Source: Clostridia bacterium (GTDB taxonomy: Bacteria; Bacillota; Clostridia; Oscillospirales; Acutalibacteraceae). Taken from it: a stretch of DNA of 64,000 nucleotides. Where the stretch lies: contig JAFZUV010000007.1 in the NCBI GenBank assembly GCA_017618135.1, positions 62,001 through 126,000 on the forward strand. Reading direction: 5' to 3'. The translations under genes and the position numbers were made by a program. The notes beneath the pieces are model-generated. The model saw only the letters and a list, made by a program, of their open reading frames with translations, did no database searches and had not been told where the DNA came from. Of this stretch, positions 26,500 to 35,634 are shown in pieces; the stretch's first letter is position 1; the number at the start of each line of letters is the position of its first letter.

Positions 26500-26545
26500 G
26501 GCGAAATAAGGGCGGTAAAGGATTTATTGTTTAAGGTCAGGCGCG

Positions 26546-26647
26546 GTGTGTATACCTGTTATGTATATAGTGCTTGTAGGGTCTGTGGCGTTGTTTACGG
26601 GACTGTTTGTACTGTTCCATATATTAAAGCGCGGAACGGACAATTAA
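26546..26647 (+). CDS. Candidate 33-residue single-span membrane protein
   Basis: A GTG at 26546 opens a 33-codon frame ending at TAA 26645-26647, 12 nt before the ABC ATPase start. The product has a hydrophobic core (MYIVLVGSVALFTGLFVLFH, residues 6-25) followed by a basic, polar end (KRGTDN), a plausible single helix. AAGG lies about 9 nt before the GTG. An internal ATG (residue 6) is an alternative start. It fills an otherwise empty 160-nt gap in the operon. No family recognised. Confidence 0.45.
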   Translation: MCIPVMYIVLVGSVALFTGLFVLFHILKRGTDN

Positions 26648-26659
26648 GAGGAGGAAAAA

Positions 26660-27355
26660 ATGGAGCTTATTGAATTAAAAAATGTAAGTAAAAGCTTTGG
26701 TGGCAAAAGTGTTCTGAGGAATATAGATATTAAAATTCCTAAAGGTAAAATCATAGGTTTGCTTGGTCGTAACGGTGCCGGAAAAACCACACTTATAAAG
26801 CTTATCAATGATCTGCTCACTCTCACGGGCGGTAAGATACTGATAAACGGAAAACCCGTGGGTGTGGAAAGCAAAAAAATAATATCCTATCTGCCTGAGC
26901 GCACATATCTTGATAAGTCAATGCGGGTGTGTGACGCAGTTAAGTTTTTCAGTGACTTTTACGATAATTTTGACAGTGATAAGGCATACAGATTGTTAAG
27001 CGACTTGGGGCTTGATAATAACTCTAAGCTATCAAAGATGAGCAAGGGTATGCAGGAGAAAGTACAACTTGTGCTCGTAATGAGCAGACAGGCTGAGCTT
27101 TACATTCTCGACGAGCCTTTAGGCGGAGTTGATCCGGCCACCCGCGATTATATACTCGATACTATCCTCTCAAACTTTAATGAGGGTGCCACGGTTATAA
27201 TTTCAACTCACCTCATAAGCGATATTGAGCGTATACTTGACGAGGTTATATTTATTGATAACGGTGAAATAGTGCTTTACGGCGAATGCGATAAATTGCG
27301 CGAGAGTGAAAACGGCTCAATAGACGAAATTTTCAGGAGGATGTTCAGATGTTAG
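26660..27355 (+). CDS. ABC transporter ATP-binding protein, YtrB-like
   Basis: The 231-residue ATPase has Walker A GRNGAGKTT, a signature of the form LSKMSKGMQEKVQL and Walker B LYILDEPLGGVDP, with the short form typical of ATPases controlled by YtrA-type regulators. The RBS is GAGGAGG. It overlaps the permease gene by 7 nt. Confidence 0.9.
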   Translation: MELIELKNVSKSFGGKSVLRNIDIKIPKGKIIGLLGRNGAGKTTLIKLINDLLTLTGGKILINGKPVGVESKKIISYLPERTYLDKSMRVCDAVKFFSDFYDNFDSDKAYRLLSDLGLDNNSKLSKMSKGMQEKVQLVLVMSRQAELYILDEPLGGVDPATRDYILDTILSNFNEGATVIISTHLISDIERILDEVIFIDNGEIVLYGECDKLRESENGSIDEIFRRMFRC

Positions 27356-28116
27356 GCAAGCTGCTAAAATATAACCTTAAAGGTATTATGAAGTTTCTTT
27401 CGGTGTTTTATATCATTACATTCTTTATCAGTGTACTCACAAGGCTTTTTATCAACGAAGAATCGCCGTTTATAGTATTTTTAACGGGAAGAATACTTTC
27501 GGGTGTGCTTATATCCCTGTTCGCCAGTATACTCATAAACTGCATTATGCGGCTCTGGCTTAAAACCTTTGTTCGCGGCATCTACGGCGACGAAAGCTAT
27601 CTTACCCATACTCTTCCGGTAAAAAAATCCGATATTTATCTTTCAAATCTTTTCACTGCGGTCATAGCCGCGCTTTCAAGCATTGCGGTCATAGTCACAA
27701 CGGCGTTTATAGCCTATTACACCGAAGAGCGGTGGCAGATAGTAAAGCAAATGTTTTTGGCTGAAAAGACAGCTGTAATCACCGTTTTTATCCTGATAAC
27801 CATATTTCTGGAATTTGCAAATCTTATACAGTGCGGATATACCGGAATCATTTTAGGCCATAAACTGGAAACCGGAAAAACAGCATTCTCCGTTTTGTTC
27901 GCCTTTTTGGTGCAAACAGCAACTCAAGCGGTGGTGTTCATATTTACGGCGATAGCGGCGCTGTTCAGCATGGATTTCAAAATGTTATTTACGGGTAACG
28001 ATACGGAAATTCCAACAAGCGTGCTTTTGGCGACGGTCATTGTATATGTGCTTATAATTACAGTAAACGCCATCATAAATGTAAAAATACTTAATACAGG
28101 CGTAAACGTCGAATAA
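27349..28116 (+). CDS. ABC transporter permease (ABC-2-like)
   Basis: The 255-residue protein has about six hydrophobic helices and starts inside the end of the ATPase gene (7-nt overlap), so the two form the transporter. The segment YGDESYLTHTLPVKKSDIYLSNL before a helix is common in this permease group. In related operons these exporters respond to cell-wall antibiotics; this is inference for the present case. Confidence 0.8.
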   Translation: MLGKLLKYNLKGIMKFLSVFYIITFFISVLTRLFINEESPFIVFLTGRILSGVLISLFASILINCIMRLWLKTFVRGIYGDESYLTHTLPVKKSDIYLSNLFTAVIAALSSIAVIVTTAFIAYYTEERWQIVKQMFLAEKTAVITVFILITIFLEFANLIQCGYTGIILGHKLETGKTAFSVLFAFLVQTATQAVVFIFTAIAALFSMDFKMLFTGNDTEIPTSVLLATVIVYVLIITVNAIINVKILNTGVNVE

Positions 28117-28122
28117 CTGCAA

Positions 28123-28157
28123 AAAAGCGTGCCCCGGTTACGCCGGGGCACGCTTTT
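28123..28157. terminator. Bidirectional intrinsic terminator
   Basis: AAAAGCGTGCCCCGG pairs with CCGGGGCACGCTTTT around a 5-nt loop, between the convergent ABC operon and guaB. Confidence 0.95.
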
Positions 28158-28191
28158 ATATGGTGTTTTTGGCGACTTTTATAAACACTAA

Positions 28192-29706
28192 TCATCCTCT
28201 GTTTACCGCTCCGAGGGATGTTTCCTTTTGTATTACATCGTGTGCGCCGCCCTCTATAATGCTGGTGGCGGATACGAGCGTCAGCTTGGCTTTTATTCTG
28301 AATTCTCCCAAATCCAAAGCTCCGCAGTTGCACATTGTGGATTTTATTTTGCTGAGTGACATTGTAACATTGTCTTTAAGCGTTCCGGCGTATGGAACAT
28401 AAGAATCTACGCCTTCTTCAAACGACAACTTCTTATCGCCTCCCATATCGTAACGCTGCCAGTTGCGAGCACGGTTTGAGCCTTCACCCCAGTACTCCTT
28501 ATAATAATTGCCGCCGATTGTAACCCGGTTTGTGGGACTTTCGTCAAATCTCGCAAAATATCTGCCGAGCATTAAAAAGTCAGCGCCCATAGCGAGAGCC
28601 AATGTCATATGGTGGTCGTGAACAATTCCGCCGTCCGAGCAAACGGGAATATAAACGCCGGTCTTCTTGAAGTATTCGTCGCGCGCCTTGCAAACATCAA
28701 TAAGAGCTGTAGCCTGACCTCTGCCTATGCCTTTTGTTTCACGGGTTATGCAGATAGAGCCTCCGCCAATACCGACTTTAACAAAATCCGCTCCGCATTC
28801 AGCTAAGAATTTAAAACCCTCTCCGTCCACAACATTTCCTGCGCCTACCTTTACAGTGTCGCCGTACTTTTCGCGTATCCAGCTTATAGTGCGCTTTTGC
28901 CATTCGGAAAAGCCCTCTGAGGAGTCAATGCAAAGTATATCTGCTCCGGCTTCAATAAGCGCCGGCACGCGAGTTTCATAATCGCGTGTGTTTATGCCTG
29001 CGCCTACTATGTATCTTTTGTGCTCGTCAAGCAATTCGTTGGGATTTTCCTTGTGTGCGTCATAGTCTTTTCTGAATACGAAATATTTAAGGTTACCCTG
29101 CCTATCAACAATGGGCAGGGAATTGAGCTTGTGCTCCCATATAATGTCGTTTGCCTGCTTGAGAGTTGTTTTTTCATTTGCGGTGACAAGCTTTTCAAGC
29201 GGAGTCATAAATTCTTTTACCTTAAGCGACTTGTCCATCCGGCTTACTCTGTAATCTCTGCCGGTGACAATGCCGAGCAATTTGCCGTTTGCGGTAGCGT
29301 CGGAAGTAATGGCTACGGTTGAGTAACCGTTTTTCTCTTTAAGGCGTAAAATATCAGCCAGGGTATTTTCCGGAGATAAGTTTGAATCACTTACAACAAA
29401 ACCGGCTTTATAGGTTTTCGCACGCATTACCATAGCCGCTTCGTCTTTAACCGACTGAGAACCGTAGATGAACGAAACGCCGCCTTCGCGCGCGAGTGCC
29501 ACTGCGAGCTTATCGCCCGATACCGACTGCATTATTGCGGAGGTCAAGGGTATGTTCATAGAAATAGTTGGTGTTTCGCCCTTTTTAAACTTTACAAGGG
29601 GTGTTTTAAGTGATACATTCGTAGGTATGCAATCTGATGAAGAGTAACCGGGTACCAAAAGGTACTCATTAAAGGTGTGGGATGTTTCTTTAAAATAATA
29701 AGCCAT
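28192..29706 (-). CDS. guaB: Inosine-5'-monophosphate dehydrogenase
   Basis: The 504-residue enzyme oxidises IMP to XMP in guanine nucleotide synthesis. It has the N-terminal barrel start ([11 protein letters not shown]), an inserted CBS pair at about residues 100-220 ([19 protein letters not shown]), [10 protein letters not shown], and the catalytic loop [21 protein letters not shown] with the active Cys. The flap and C-terminus ([17 protein letters not shown]) differ from the short E. coli type and resemble a variant common in Clostridia. Monocistronic. Confidence 0.93.
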   Translation of the reverse strand: MAYYFKETSHTFNEYLLVPGYSSSDCIPTNVSLKTPLVKFKKGETPTISMNIPLTSAIMQSVSGDKLAVALAREGGVSFIYGSQSVKDEAAMVMRAKTYKAGFVVSDSNLSPENTLADILRLKEKNGYSTVAITSDATANGKLLGIVTGRDYRVSRMDKSLKVKEFMTPLEKLVTANEKTTLKQANDIIWEHKLNSLPIVDRQGNLKYFVFRKDYDAHKENPNELLDEHKRYIVGAGINTRDYETRVPALIEAGADILCIDSSEGFSEWQKRTISWIREKYGDTVKVGAGNVVDGEGFKFLAECGADFVKVGIGGGSICITRETKGIGRGQATALIDVCKARDEYFKKTGVYIPVCSDGGIVHDHHMTLALAMGADFLMLGRYFARFDESPTNRVTIGGNYYKEYWGEGSNRARNWQRYDMGGDKKLSFEEGVDSYVPYAGTLKDNVTMSLSKIKSTMCNCGALDLGEFRIKAKLTLVSATSIIEGGAHDVIQKETSLGAVNRG

Positions 29707-29780
29707 ATGATCGCCTCCGCAAATATTTTAGTTATTATATAACTTTATCCTTGATATGTCAATGAAATCATAAATAGTCC

Positions 29781-29809
29781 TTGACAAAAGCAATTTGCGT
29801 ATATATAAT
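29781..29809 (+). promoter_or_regulatory. Promoter of the DUF177-rpmF operon
   Basis: TTGACA (29781-29786) and TATAAT (29804-29809) are 17 nt apart. The promoter lies inside a possible upstream extension of the next frame, which rules out that extension. Confidence 0.88.
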
Positions 29810-29842
29810 AGCATTTGTGACCATAGGTCTCAGGTGATTTTT

Positions 29843-30340
29843 ATGATACTTGATTTAAGGCATGTTTTCAGCCGTGATAATTCCCGGTTGGAATTTGACG
29901 GAACTGTTGATATGAGCGCCGTAGATGTTTCGGGCGGTTTCCCACTCAAAAAACCGGTTAGATACGGAGGCGTTGTTTTCAATGAATCAAGTGTGGTAAT
30001 TCTGAATATTCGTATTGAGTATGAGTTTACGGCACCGTGCGACCGTTGCGGCAAAATATCTTCCGGTAGTCACACCGTTACGATTGATAAATCGCTTGCC
30101 ACTTCTTTAGAGAGACAGGAGAGTGACACGATAATCGTTGTATCGGATATGCAGCTTGAAGTGGACGAGTTAGTATATTCGGAAGTGATACTTGATTTGC
30201 CGAGCAAGCATTTGTGTAAAGAAGACTGTAAGGGTCTGTGTCAAAAATGCGGAAAAAATCTCAATGACGGCGATTGCGGTTGCGATTTATTTGAGCCGGA
30301 TCCCCGTTTTGAGAAATTAAGAGAATTGTTAAATGATTGA
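29843..30340 (+). CDS. DUF177 (YceD) family protein
   Basis: I start at ATG 29843 with CAGGTG upstream, because an earlier in-frame TTG (29795) lies in the promoter. The 165-residue protein has the family zinc-ribbon-like Cys (CDRCGK) and the C-terminal DLPSKHLCKEDCKGLCQKCGKNLNDGDCGC motif of DUF177. YceD genes precede rpmF in most bacteria, as here (24 nt). The family is linked to 23S rRNA accumulation. Confidence 0.9.
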   Translation: MILDLRHVFSRDNSRLEFDGTVDMSAVDVSGGFPLKKPVRYGGVVFNESSVVILNIRIEYEFTAPCDRCGKISSGSHTVTIDKSLATSLERQESDTIIVVSDMQLEVDELVYSEVILDLPSKHLCKEDCKGLCQKCGKNLNDGDCGCDLFEPDPRFEKLRELLND

Positions 30341-30364
30341 TTTATATTTAAGGAGGCGCTAACA

Positions 30365-30547
30365 ATGGCAGTACCTAAGAGAAAAACTTCTAAAGCAAGA
30401 AGAGATAAGAGGAGAAGTAATGTATGGAAGCTCACGGCTCCGACACTTGTAAGGTGCGGAAGCTGCGGCGAGTACAAGCGTCCGCACAGGATTTGTCCTG
30501 CTTGCGGTAAGTACAATAACCGCGAGGTCGTTAAAACGGCTGAGTAA
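30365..30547 (+). CDS. rpmF: 50S ribosomal protein L32
   Basis: The 60-residue protein begins MAVPKRKTSKARRDKRRS and keeps four zinc-binding Cys (CGSCGEYKRPHRICPACGKY), i.e. the zinc-containing form of L32. The RBS is AAGGAGG. A terminator follows. Confidence 0.97.
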   Translation: MAVPKRKTSKARRDKRRSNVWKLTAPTLVRCGSCGEYKRPHRICPACGKYNNREVVKTAE

Positions 30548-30563
30548 TTGAACTTTTAAGGGG

Positions 30564-30590
30564 GAGGAGGAAATATCCTCCTCTTTTTTT
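30564..30590 (+). terminator. Terminator after rpmF
   Basis: GAGGAGGA pairs with TCCTCCTC around AATA, followed by seven T. Confidence 0.95.
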
Positions 30591-30628
30591 GAACTATAGT
30601 GAAATTAACCGCTTAAAGGGGTGATATA

Positions 30629-31954
30629 ATGGCAAAACCGATTGTTGCGATTGTGGGCAGACCAAATGTGGGCAAGTCTACACTCTTTAACAAGTTAATA
30701 GGCAGACGGCTTTCTATCGTTGACGATACTCCCGGCGTTACACGCGATAGAATTTACGGTGACGCTGAGTGGCGCGGCAGGAAAATTATGCTTGTCGATA
30801 CCGGCGGTATAGAGCCTAAGACGGATGATGTTATTCTTTCCGGTATGCGCGACCAGGCGCAGCTTGCCATTGATACCGCTCAGGTTATAATTATGGTGGT
30901 CGATTTAAAGTCCGGAATTACCGCCACAGATTCTGAAATTGCGGCTCAGCTTCAAAAGAGCGGTAAGCCGGTCATATTGTGTGTGAATAAATGTGACGGC
31001 CTGGGCAGTACTCCGCCGGAGTTTTATGAGTTTTATAATTTAGGTCTTGGCGACCCGATAGCCGTGTCTTCGGTACACGGTCACGGTACCGGCGACCTGC
31101 TTGACGCCGTATTTGATAATATATGCGAATTATCATTCGAAACGGATGATGAAGAAGTAATAAATGTAGCGGTTATAGGCAAACCAAACGCGGGAAAATC
31201 CTCACTGGTTAACCGAATATGCGGCGAGCAGCGTTCAATAGTTTCGGAGATTGCCGGTACTACAAGAGATGCGATAGATACTTTTGTTGAAAACAATTTC
31301 GGTAAGTATAATTTTATAGACACCGCGGGACTCAGGCGGCAGAGCCGTATTGAGGACAGAATAGAAAAATATAGTGTTTTACGCGCAAAAATGGCTGTAG
31401 AACGCGCTGATGTATGCGTTATAATGATAGACGGGACAGAAGGCTTTACCGAACAGGATTCAAAGGTTGCGGGGCTGGCTCTTGAACAGGGGAAAGCCTG
31501 TATTATAGCGGTGAACAAGTGGGATATCGTGGAAAAAGATGGGCAGACTATGGACGTTTTTACTAAAAGGCTTATGAAAGATTTTTCCTTTATGTCCTAT
31601 GCGCCTATAATTTTCATTTCGGCAAAGACAGGTCAGAGAATAGATAAGCTTTTTGAGCTCATCAATTTTGTGCGACTGCAGAATACAATGCGCATTTCAA
31701 CCGGAAAGCTTAATGATATACTGGCGGACGCTACCGCCAGAGTTCAACCTCCGAGCGATAAGGGAAAGCGACTTAAAATTTACTATATTACTCAAGCGTC
31801 TACTTGTCCGCCTACTTTTGTCTGCTTTTGCAATAACGCACAGTTGTTTCATTTCTCATATCAGCGTTATATCGAAAATCAAATACGAACGGTATTTGGA
31901 CTTGAAGGAACCCCGGTAAGGTTTATAATAAGAGAGAGGGGCGAAAAGAATTGA
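30629..31954 (+). CDS. der: Ribosome-assembly GTPase Der (EngA)
   Basis: The 441-residue protein has two tandem GTPase domains (GRPNVGKSTLFNKL and GKPNAGKSSLVNRI; DTPGV and DTAGL; NKCD and NKWD) and a C-terminal KH-like domain. It acts in 50S subunit assembly. Its stop overlaps the TTG start of plsY by 4 nt. Confidence 0.97.
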   Translation: MAKPIVAIVGRPNVGKSTLFNKLIGRRLSIVDDTPGVTRDRIYGDAEWRGRKIMLVDTGGIEPKTDDVILSGMRDQAQLAIDTAQVIIMVVDLKSGITATDSEIAAQLQKSGKPVILCVNKCDGLGSTPPEFYEFYNLGLGDPIAVSSVHGHGTGDLLDAVFDNICELSFETDDEEVINVAVIGKPNAGKSSLVNRICGEQRSIVSEIAGTTRDAIDTFVENNFGKYNFIDTAGLRRQSRIEDRIEKYSVLRAKMAVERADVCVIMIDGTEGFTEQDSKVAGLALEQGKACIIAVNKWDIVEKDGQTMDVFTKRLMKDFSFMSYAPIIFISAKTGQRIDKLFELINFVRLQNTMRISTGKLNDILADATARVQPPSDKGKRLKIYYITQASTCPPTFVCFCNNAQLFHFSYQRYIENQIRTVFGLEGTPVRFIIRERGEKN

Positions 31955-32586
31955 TTATTATAGCATTGGCAATAATTGCGGCATATTTTATAGGCAGCAT
32001 AAATTTTGCCGTTATTTTTACAAGGGCTTTTGAGAGCAAGGATATCAGAGAACACGGCAGCGGAAACGCAGGTACTACAAATGTTATGAGAGTAGGCGGC
32101 TTTTTGCCCGGAATGCTTACCTTTCTTTTTGATGCGCTAAAGGGCTTTGTTGCAAGTATATTGGGCAAGATGGTTTTTGACTATGTTTCAGTCAATTATA
32201 ATATAACTTGGACAGCGCCGCTTGCAGGCGCCTATATTTGCGGTGTTGCTTGTATAATAGGTCATATTTTCCCGTTGTTTTTTAAATTTAAAGGAGGAAA
32301 AGGCGTTGCTACCTGCGTTGGGATTTTCGCGGTCTGCTGTCCGATAGCAATAATAGCAGGACTTGCGTTTTTCGCACTGATTACCATACTTAGTCGGTAT
32401 GTTTCTCTTGCGTCGCTTTCGGCAACGGTGGTAGTGGTAGTTCTTGCAACTGTTTTCCGTACCCCGGATACCCCGGAGATTATTCAGATAATATGCTGTT
32501 TGATTATGGCTTTCTTGATATTTTATAAGCATAAAGGCAATATCAAGCGGCTTGTTGCAGGAAATGAAAACCGAATTGGTAAATAG
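31951..32586 (+). CDS. plsY: Acyl-phosphate:glycerol-3-phosphate acyltransferase
   Basis: The 211-residue membrane protein starts on TTG at 31951, overlapping the der stop (TTGA), with GAGAGGGG upstream. It has the PlsY motifs GSINFAVIF, GSGNAGTTNVMRVGG and FKGGKGVATCVG. It transfers the acyl group from acyl phosphate, made by PlsX (gene at 50083), to glycerol-3-phosphate. Confidence 0.93.
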   Translation: MIIIALAIIAAYFIGSINFAVIFTRAFESKDIREHGSGNAGTTNVMRVGGFLPGMLTFLFDALKGFVASILGKMVFDYVSVNYNITWTAPLAGAYICGVACIIGHIFPLFFKFKGGKGVATCVGIFAVCCPIAIIAGLAFFALITILSRYVSLASLSATVVVVVLATVFRTPDTPEIIQIICCLIMAFLIFYKHKGNIKRLVAGNENRIGK

Positions 32587-32673
32587 GTCTAATGAAACGC
32601 TTCCGGCGGCTATGGAGCTTGATGTTGAGACCTGAAAAAGACAGTAGTATTAAAATACCCCAAAAATTGCTTC

Positions 32674-32702
32674 TTGATTTTTAAGGTACAAGTCGGTATA
32701 AT
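32674..32702 (+). promoter_or_regulatory. Promoter of the polysaccharide dehydratase gene
   Basis: TTGATT (32674-32679) and TATAAT (32697-32702) are 17 nt apart. Confidence 0.75.
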
Positions 32703-32725
32703 TCTTTTTGACGGGGGGTGCATGA

Positions 32726-34696
32726 ATGTCAGATAAGCTAAGGCGCTTAAACAGCTTTTTTAAGATAAAGCATTGGCATTTTGTAACTGCATTTTTAATA
32801 TTTTATGATATTATCGCCGTAAACGCGAGTTATTTTTTAGCTCTTTGGTTCAGATATGATTGCAGCTTTAACAGTATCGATGAGATGTATATATCGGCGT
32901 ACTTTAGATTTGTACCCATATATACAATTTTCTGCATATCGGTTTTCTGTATTTTGCGTCTTTATAACAGTATTTGGCGGTTTGCGAGCTATAGAGAACT
33001 GTTACATATATTTGTCTCAAGCTTTATAACCTCTGTTTTCCATACTGTGTTTATAACACTGGTCTTTTCAAGGATGCCTATATCTTATTATGCTTTCGGA
33101 GCGTTTTTCCAGTTTACACTCATTCTGATAATAAGATTTTCATATAGATTTGTTTTGCTGCTCAGAGATGCTCGTGTTGCAAAGTCCGAAATCAGAAACC
33201 GCGTTATGATTATAGGTGCCGGAGTGGCGGGAACAATGATTTTGCGCGATATTAACGGCAGTGATAAGATAAGCGGTGACCGGGCTGTTTGTATAATTGA
33301 TGATAATAAGAATAAATGGGGAAGATTTATTGATAATGTTCCTATCGCAGGCGGTAGGGAGTCTATTTTCTATAATGTCAAAAAATACGGTGTAGACAAG
33401 ATATATATTTCTATTCCAAGCGCTTCCGCAACTGATAAGCGTGATATTCTAAGCATTTGTAATGAAACCGGCTGTGATATTAAAAACCTACCCGGCGTTT
33501 ATCAGCTGATAAACGGCGAAATCAGTGCCAGCAGTTTAAAACCTGTAACCATAGAGGACCTTTTGGGCAGAGATCCTATAAACATACAGAGCGAGGATAC
33601 ATTTGGTTATATTAAAGATAAGGTTGTTCTTGTTACCGGTGGAGGCGGATCAATCGGCAGCGAGCTTTGCCGCCAGATTGCTACGCACAATCCGAAAAAA
33701 CTTATTATTCTTGATATTTATGAGAACAACGCTTATGATATTCAGCAGGAAATCATGCATAGTTTCCCGACTGTCGACCTCGTAACACTTATAGGCTCAG
33801 TAAGAGACAGCAGGCGCCTTGATGTTGTTTTTTCAAAGTACCACCCCGATATTGTTTATCATGCCGCGGCTCATAAGCATGTTCCTTTAATGGAGGATAG
33901 CCCCTGCGAGTCAATTAAAAATAATGTGGTAGGAACCTATAAGACCGCATATGCCGCCGTAAAATACGGTTGCCGCCGTTTTATACTTATAAGTACCGAT
34001 AAGGCGGTTAATCCAACCAATATAATGGGCGCCAGTAAGCGACTTTGCGAGATGGTAATTCAGTCTTTTGCAAAGCTTTTGAGCGAAGGAAGGGAAGACT
34101 GTATATATCCGCTTTATGAGCATTATGATGAGTTTTTTGATGAGAATAAAGTGGGACTTAAAGCTCAGGTTAAAACCGAGTTTGTAGCGGTCCGCTTCGG
34201 AAATGTTCTCGGCAGTAACGGTTCGGTAGTTCCTAAGTTTAAAAAGCAAATAGAGGAGGGCGGACCTGTTACAGTGACACACCCGGATATTATCCGTTAT
34301 TTTATGACTATACCGGAAGCTGTAAGCCTTGTTTTGGAAGCAGGTGCTTATGCTAAGGGCGGAGAAATATTCGTGCTTGATATGGGAGAACCTGTAAAGA
34401 TTGCTGACCTTGCCCGCAACCTGATAAGGCTTTCAGGTTATGTTCCTGATGTGGACATAAAAATTGAATATTCAGGGCTCAGACCGGGTGAAAAGCTTTT
34501 TGAAGAGAAGCTTATGGCTGAGGAAGGCTTGGAGAGAACTGAAAATAAGCTTATACATATTTGTAAACCAATGGATTTTGACCCTGTAGGTGTTTTTGAG
34601 TCGGTGTCAAATCTTATGGAGGATTGTTATAATGAGGACCCGAAAATCCGGGAGATTGTAAGACAAATTGTACCTACATATCATCCAAACAATTAA
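32726..34696 (+). CDS. CapD/EpsC-like membrane nucleotide-sugar 4,6-dehydratase
   Basis: The 656-residue protein has four N-terminal membrane helices, a first Rossmann domain (MIIGAGVAGTMILRDI) and a second, catalytic SDR domain (VLVTGGGGSIGSELCRQI, HAAAHKHVPLMED, STDKAVNPTNIMGASKR). The Tyr of the usual SDR YxxxK is replaced by Met, as is normal for this CapD subfamily. It probably makes a 4-keto-6-deoxy UDP-sugar for a surface polysaccharide. The RBS is GGGGGG. Monocistronic; it ends before a strong terminator. Confidence 0.9.
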   Translation: MSDKLRRLNSFFKIKHWHFVTAFLIFYDIIAVNASYFLALWFRYDCSFNSIDEMYISAYFRFVPIYTIFCISVFCILRLYNSIWRFASYRELLHIFVSSFITSVFHTVFITLVFSRMPISYYAFGAFFQFTLILIIRFSYRFVLLLRDARVAKSEIRNRVMIIGAGVAGTMILRDINGSDKISGDRAVCIIDDNKNKWGRFIDNVPIAGGRESIFYNVKKYGVDKIYISIPSASATDKRDILSICNETGCDIKNLPGVYQLINGEISASSLKPVTIEDLLGRDPINIQSEDTFGYIKDKVVLVTGGGGSIGSELCRQIATHNPKKLIILDIYENNAYDIQQEIMHSFPTVDLVTLIGSVRDSRRLDVVFSKYHPDIVYHAAAHKHVPLMEDSPCESIKNNVVGTYKTAYAAVKYGCRRFILISTDKAVNPTNIMGASKRLCEMVIQSFAKLLSEGREDCIYPLYEHYDEFFDENKVGLKAQVKTEFVAVRFGNVLGSNGSVVPKFKKQIEEGGPVTVTHPDIIRYFMTIPEAVSLVLEAGAYAKGGEIFVLDMGEPVKIADLARNLIRLSGYVPDVDIKIEYSGLRPGEKLFEEKLMAEEGLERTENKLIHICKPMDFDPVGVFESVSNLMEDCYNEDPKIREIVRQIVPTYHPNN

Positions 34697-34737
34697 GAAT
34701 ATGAGATTTGCCACAGAGCCGATTTTAAATTGCCAAG

Positions 34738-34774
34738 AAAAGAAACCGATGACCTCCGGTCATCGGTTTCTTTT
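34738..34774. terminator. Bidirectional terminator between dehydratase gene and element copy B
   Basis: A 17-bp stem (34738-34754 with 34758-34774, loop TCC) carries A- and T-runs. On the minus strand it lies directly after the CCA of copy B. Confidence 0.95.
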
Positions 34775-34894
34775 TGGAGCGGGTGATGGGAATCGCTACG
34801 CCGCTGTCGCGGCTACACGCCCACGGACTTGTCAACCGTTCGCAGAAAGGTTGACATTTGCCTGACGGCAAACCGTCCTTTTCTATTCCCATCC
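34772..34894 (-). repeat. tRNA-linked structured element, copy B (carries a copy of the tRNA-Gly 3' end)
   Basis: The 24 nt at 34772-34795 are identical to 34934-34957, i.e. the tRNA-Gly 3' end from C56 through CCA and the following A-run. The 9-nt arm at 34885-34893 is the exact reverse complement of 34785-34793. The core matches copy A at 25153-25244 with about ten substitutions and three small gaps. Stems are 34875-34878/34825-34828, 34867-34872/34857-34862, 34849-34856/34830-34837 and 34809-34813/34800-34804. Order on the minus strand: tRNA, terminator, element, terminator, as at copy A. Confidence 0.8.
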
Positions 34895-34899
34895 ATAAA

Positions 34900-34937
34900 A
34901 AAAGAAAACAACAACCAAAAGGTCATTGTTTTCTTTT
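34900..34937 (-). terminator. tRNA-Gly terminator hairpin
   Basis: On the minus strand AAAAGAAAACAA, which begins in the tRNA CCA end, pairs with TTGTTTTCTTTT; further T follow. Confidence 0.8.
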
Positions 34938-35011
34938 GGAGCGGGTGATGGGAATCGAACCCACACGACCAGCTTGGAAGGCTGGGATTCTAGCCATTGA
35001 ACTACACCCGC
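34937..35011 (-). tRNA. tRNA-Gly (anticodon TCC)
   Basis: On the minus strand the acceptor GCGGGTG pairs with CACCCGC. The anticodon loop CTTCCAA gives anticodon TCC, the T loop is TTCGATT, and CCA is encoded at 34939-34937. Length 75 nt including CCA. Confidence 0.95.
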
Positions 35012-35024
35012 AGGCGCGAGTATA

Positions 35025-35053
35025 ATAATATCATAATGCTTCACGGTAGTCAA
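35025..35053 (-). promoter_or_regulatory. tRNA-Gly promoter
   Basis: On the minus strand TTGACT (35053-35048) and TATTAT (35030-35025) are 17 nt apart, 13 nt before the tRNA. Confidence 0.85.
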
Positions 35054-35068
35054 GTGTTTTTTGAGAAA

Positions 35069-35338
35069 ACGGGGATGAACATTCTGTTCATCCCCTAATA
35101 CTGTTCTGATTTTTATTGCATTTGCCGTTCACAGGGCAGTAACTAAAATTGCTACCACTACTTGCTTTACCGCTTTTTCTTTAATGGGTTCAAGATTTTT
35201 ATTGAGGTTTATAAGCTCGGCATACTGTTAAAAAATTAAATTTCACTCGAGCAGTTGCCTGAAACTATTTTATCTAAGCCCGGTATTTCTGCATAGTATG
35301 AATCGGGGGATAAAGAATTTTCCGAACGGAGGATAAAT
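35069..35338. other. Intergenic region without a visible gene
   Basis: A GGGGATGAAC/GTTCATCCCC hairpin lies at 35069-35094 and could end minus-strand read-through (T-rich on that side). The rest up to 35338 has no frame with a credible RBS. A word TGCATAGTATG at 35290-35300 recurs at 39091-39101. Confidence 0.5.
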
Positions 35339-35554
35339 ATGAGAGAATATATGATAACTTTGCCGTCTGTTACCTATGCGCTGAAAGGACGCGATATTTT
35401 AAGGCGTTTAGGATTTAAAGCCCGAATAGAGCGCAAAAGCAGGCAGAGCGGTACAGGTTGCGGTTATGGGATAGTAACCGAAGGTGATATTTACAAGGCT
35501 GAACAAGCGCTGAAAAACGCTTCAATCAAGATTCTCGAAATAGCGGACTACTAA
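35339..35554 (+). CDS. DUF3343 family protein
   Basis: The 71-residue protein (MREYMITLPSVTYALKGRDI..., then GCGYGIVTEGD) fits DUF3343, small proteins suggested to carry sulfur or selenium. The Cys in TGCGYG is the likely reactive residue. The RBS is CGGAGG. It lies 80 nt before a cysteine desulfurase-like gene, the usual pairing for this family. Confidence 0.82.
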   Translation: MREYMITLPSVTYALKGRDILRRLGFKARIERKSRQSGTGCGYGIVTEGDIYKAEQALKNASIKILEIADY

Positions 35555-35634
35555 TTGATACTCCGGCGTCTTTGGGCACATTTAATTTGTGTTTGCGCTC
35601 ACAGGCGCCATTTTTAATATAGGGGACTGATTTT

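Noticed and set aside
29795-29842. Upstream TTG start for the DUF177 protein
   Set aside because: It falls between the -35 and -10 boxes of the promoter.
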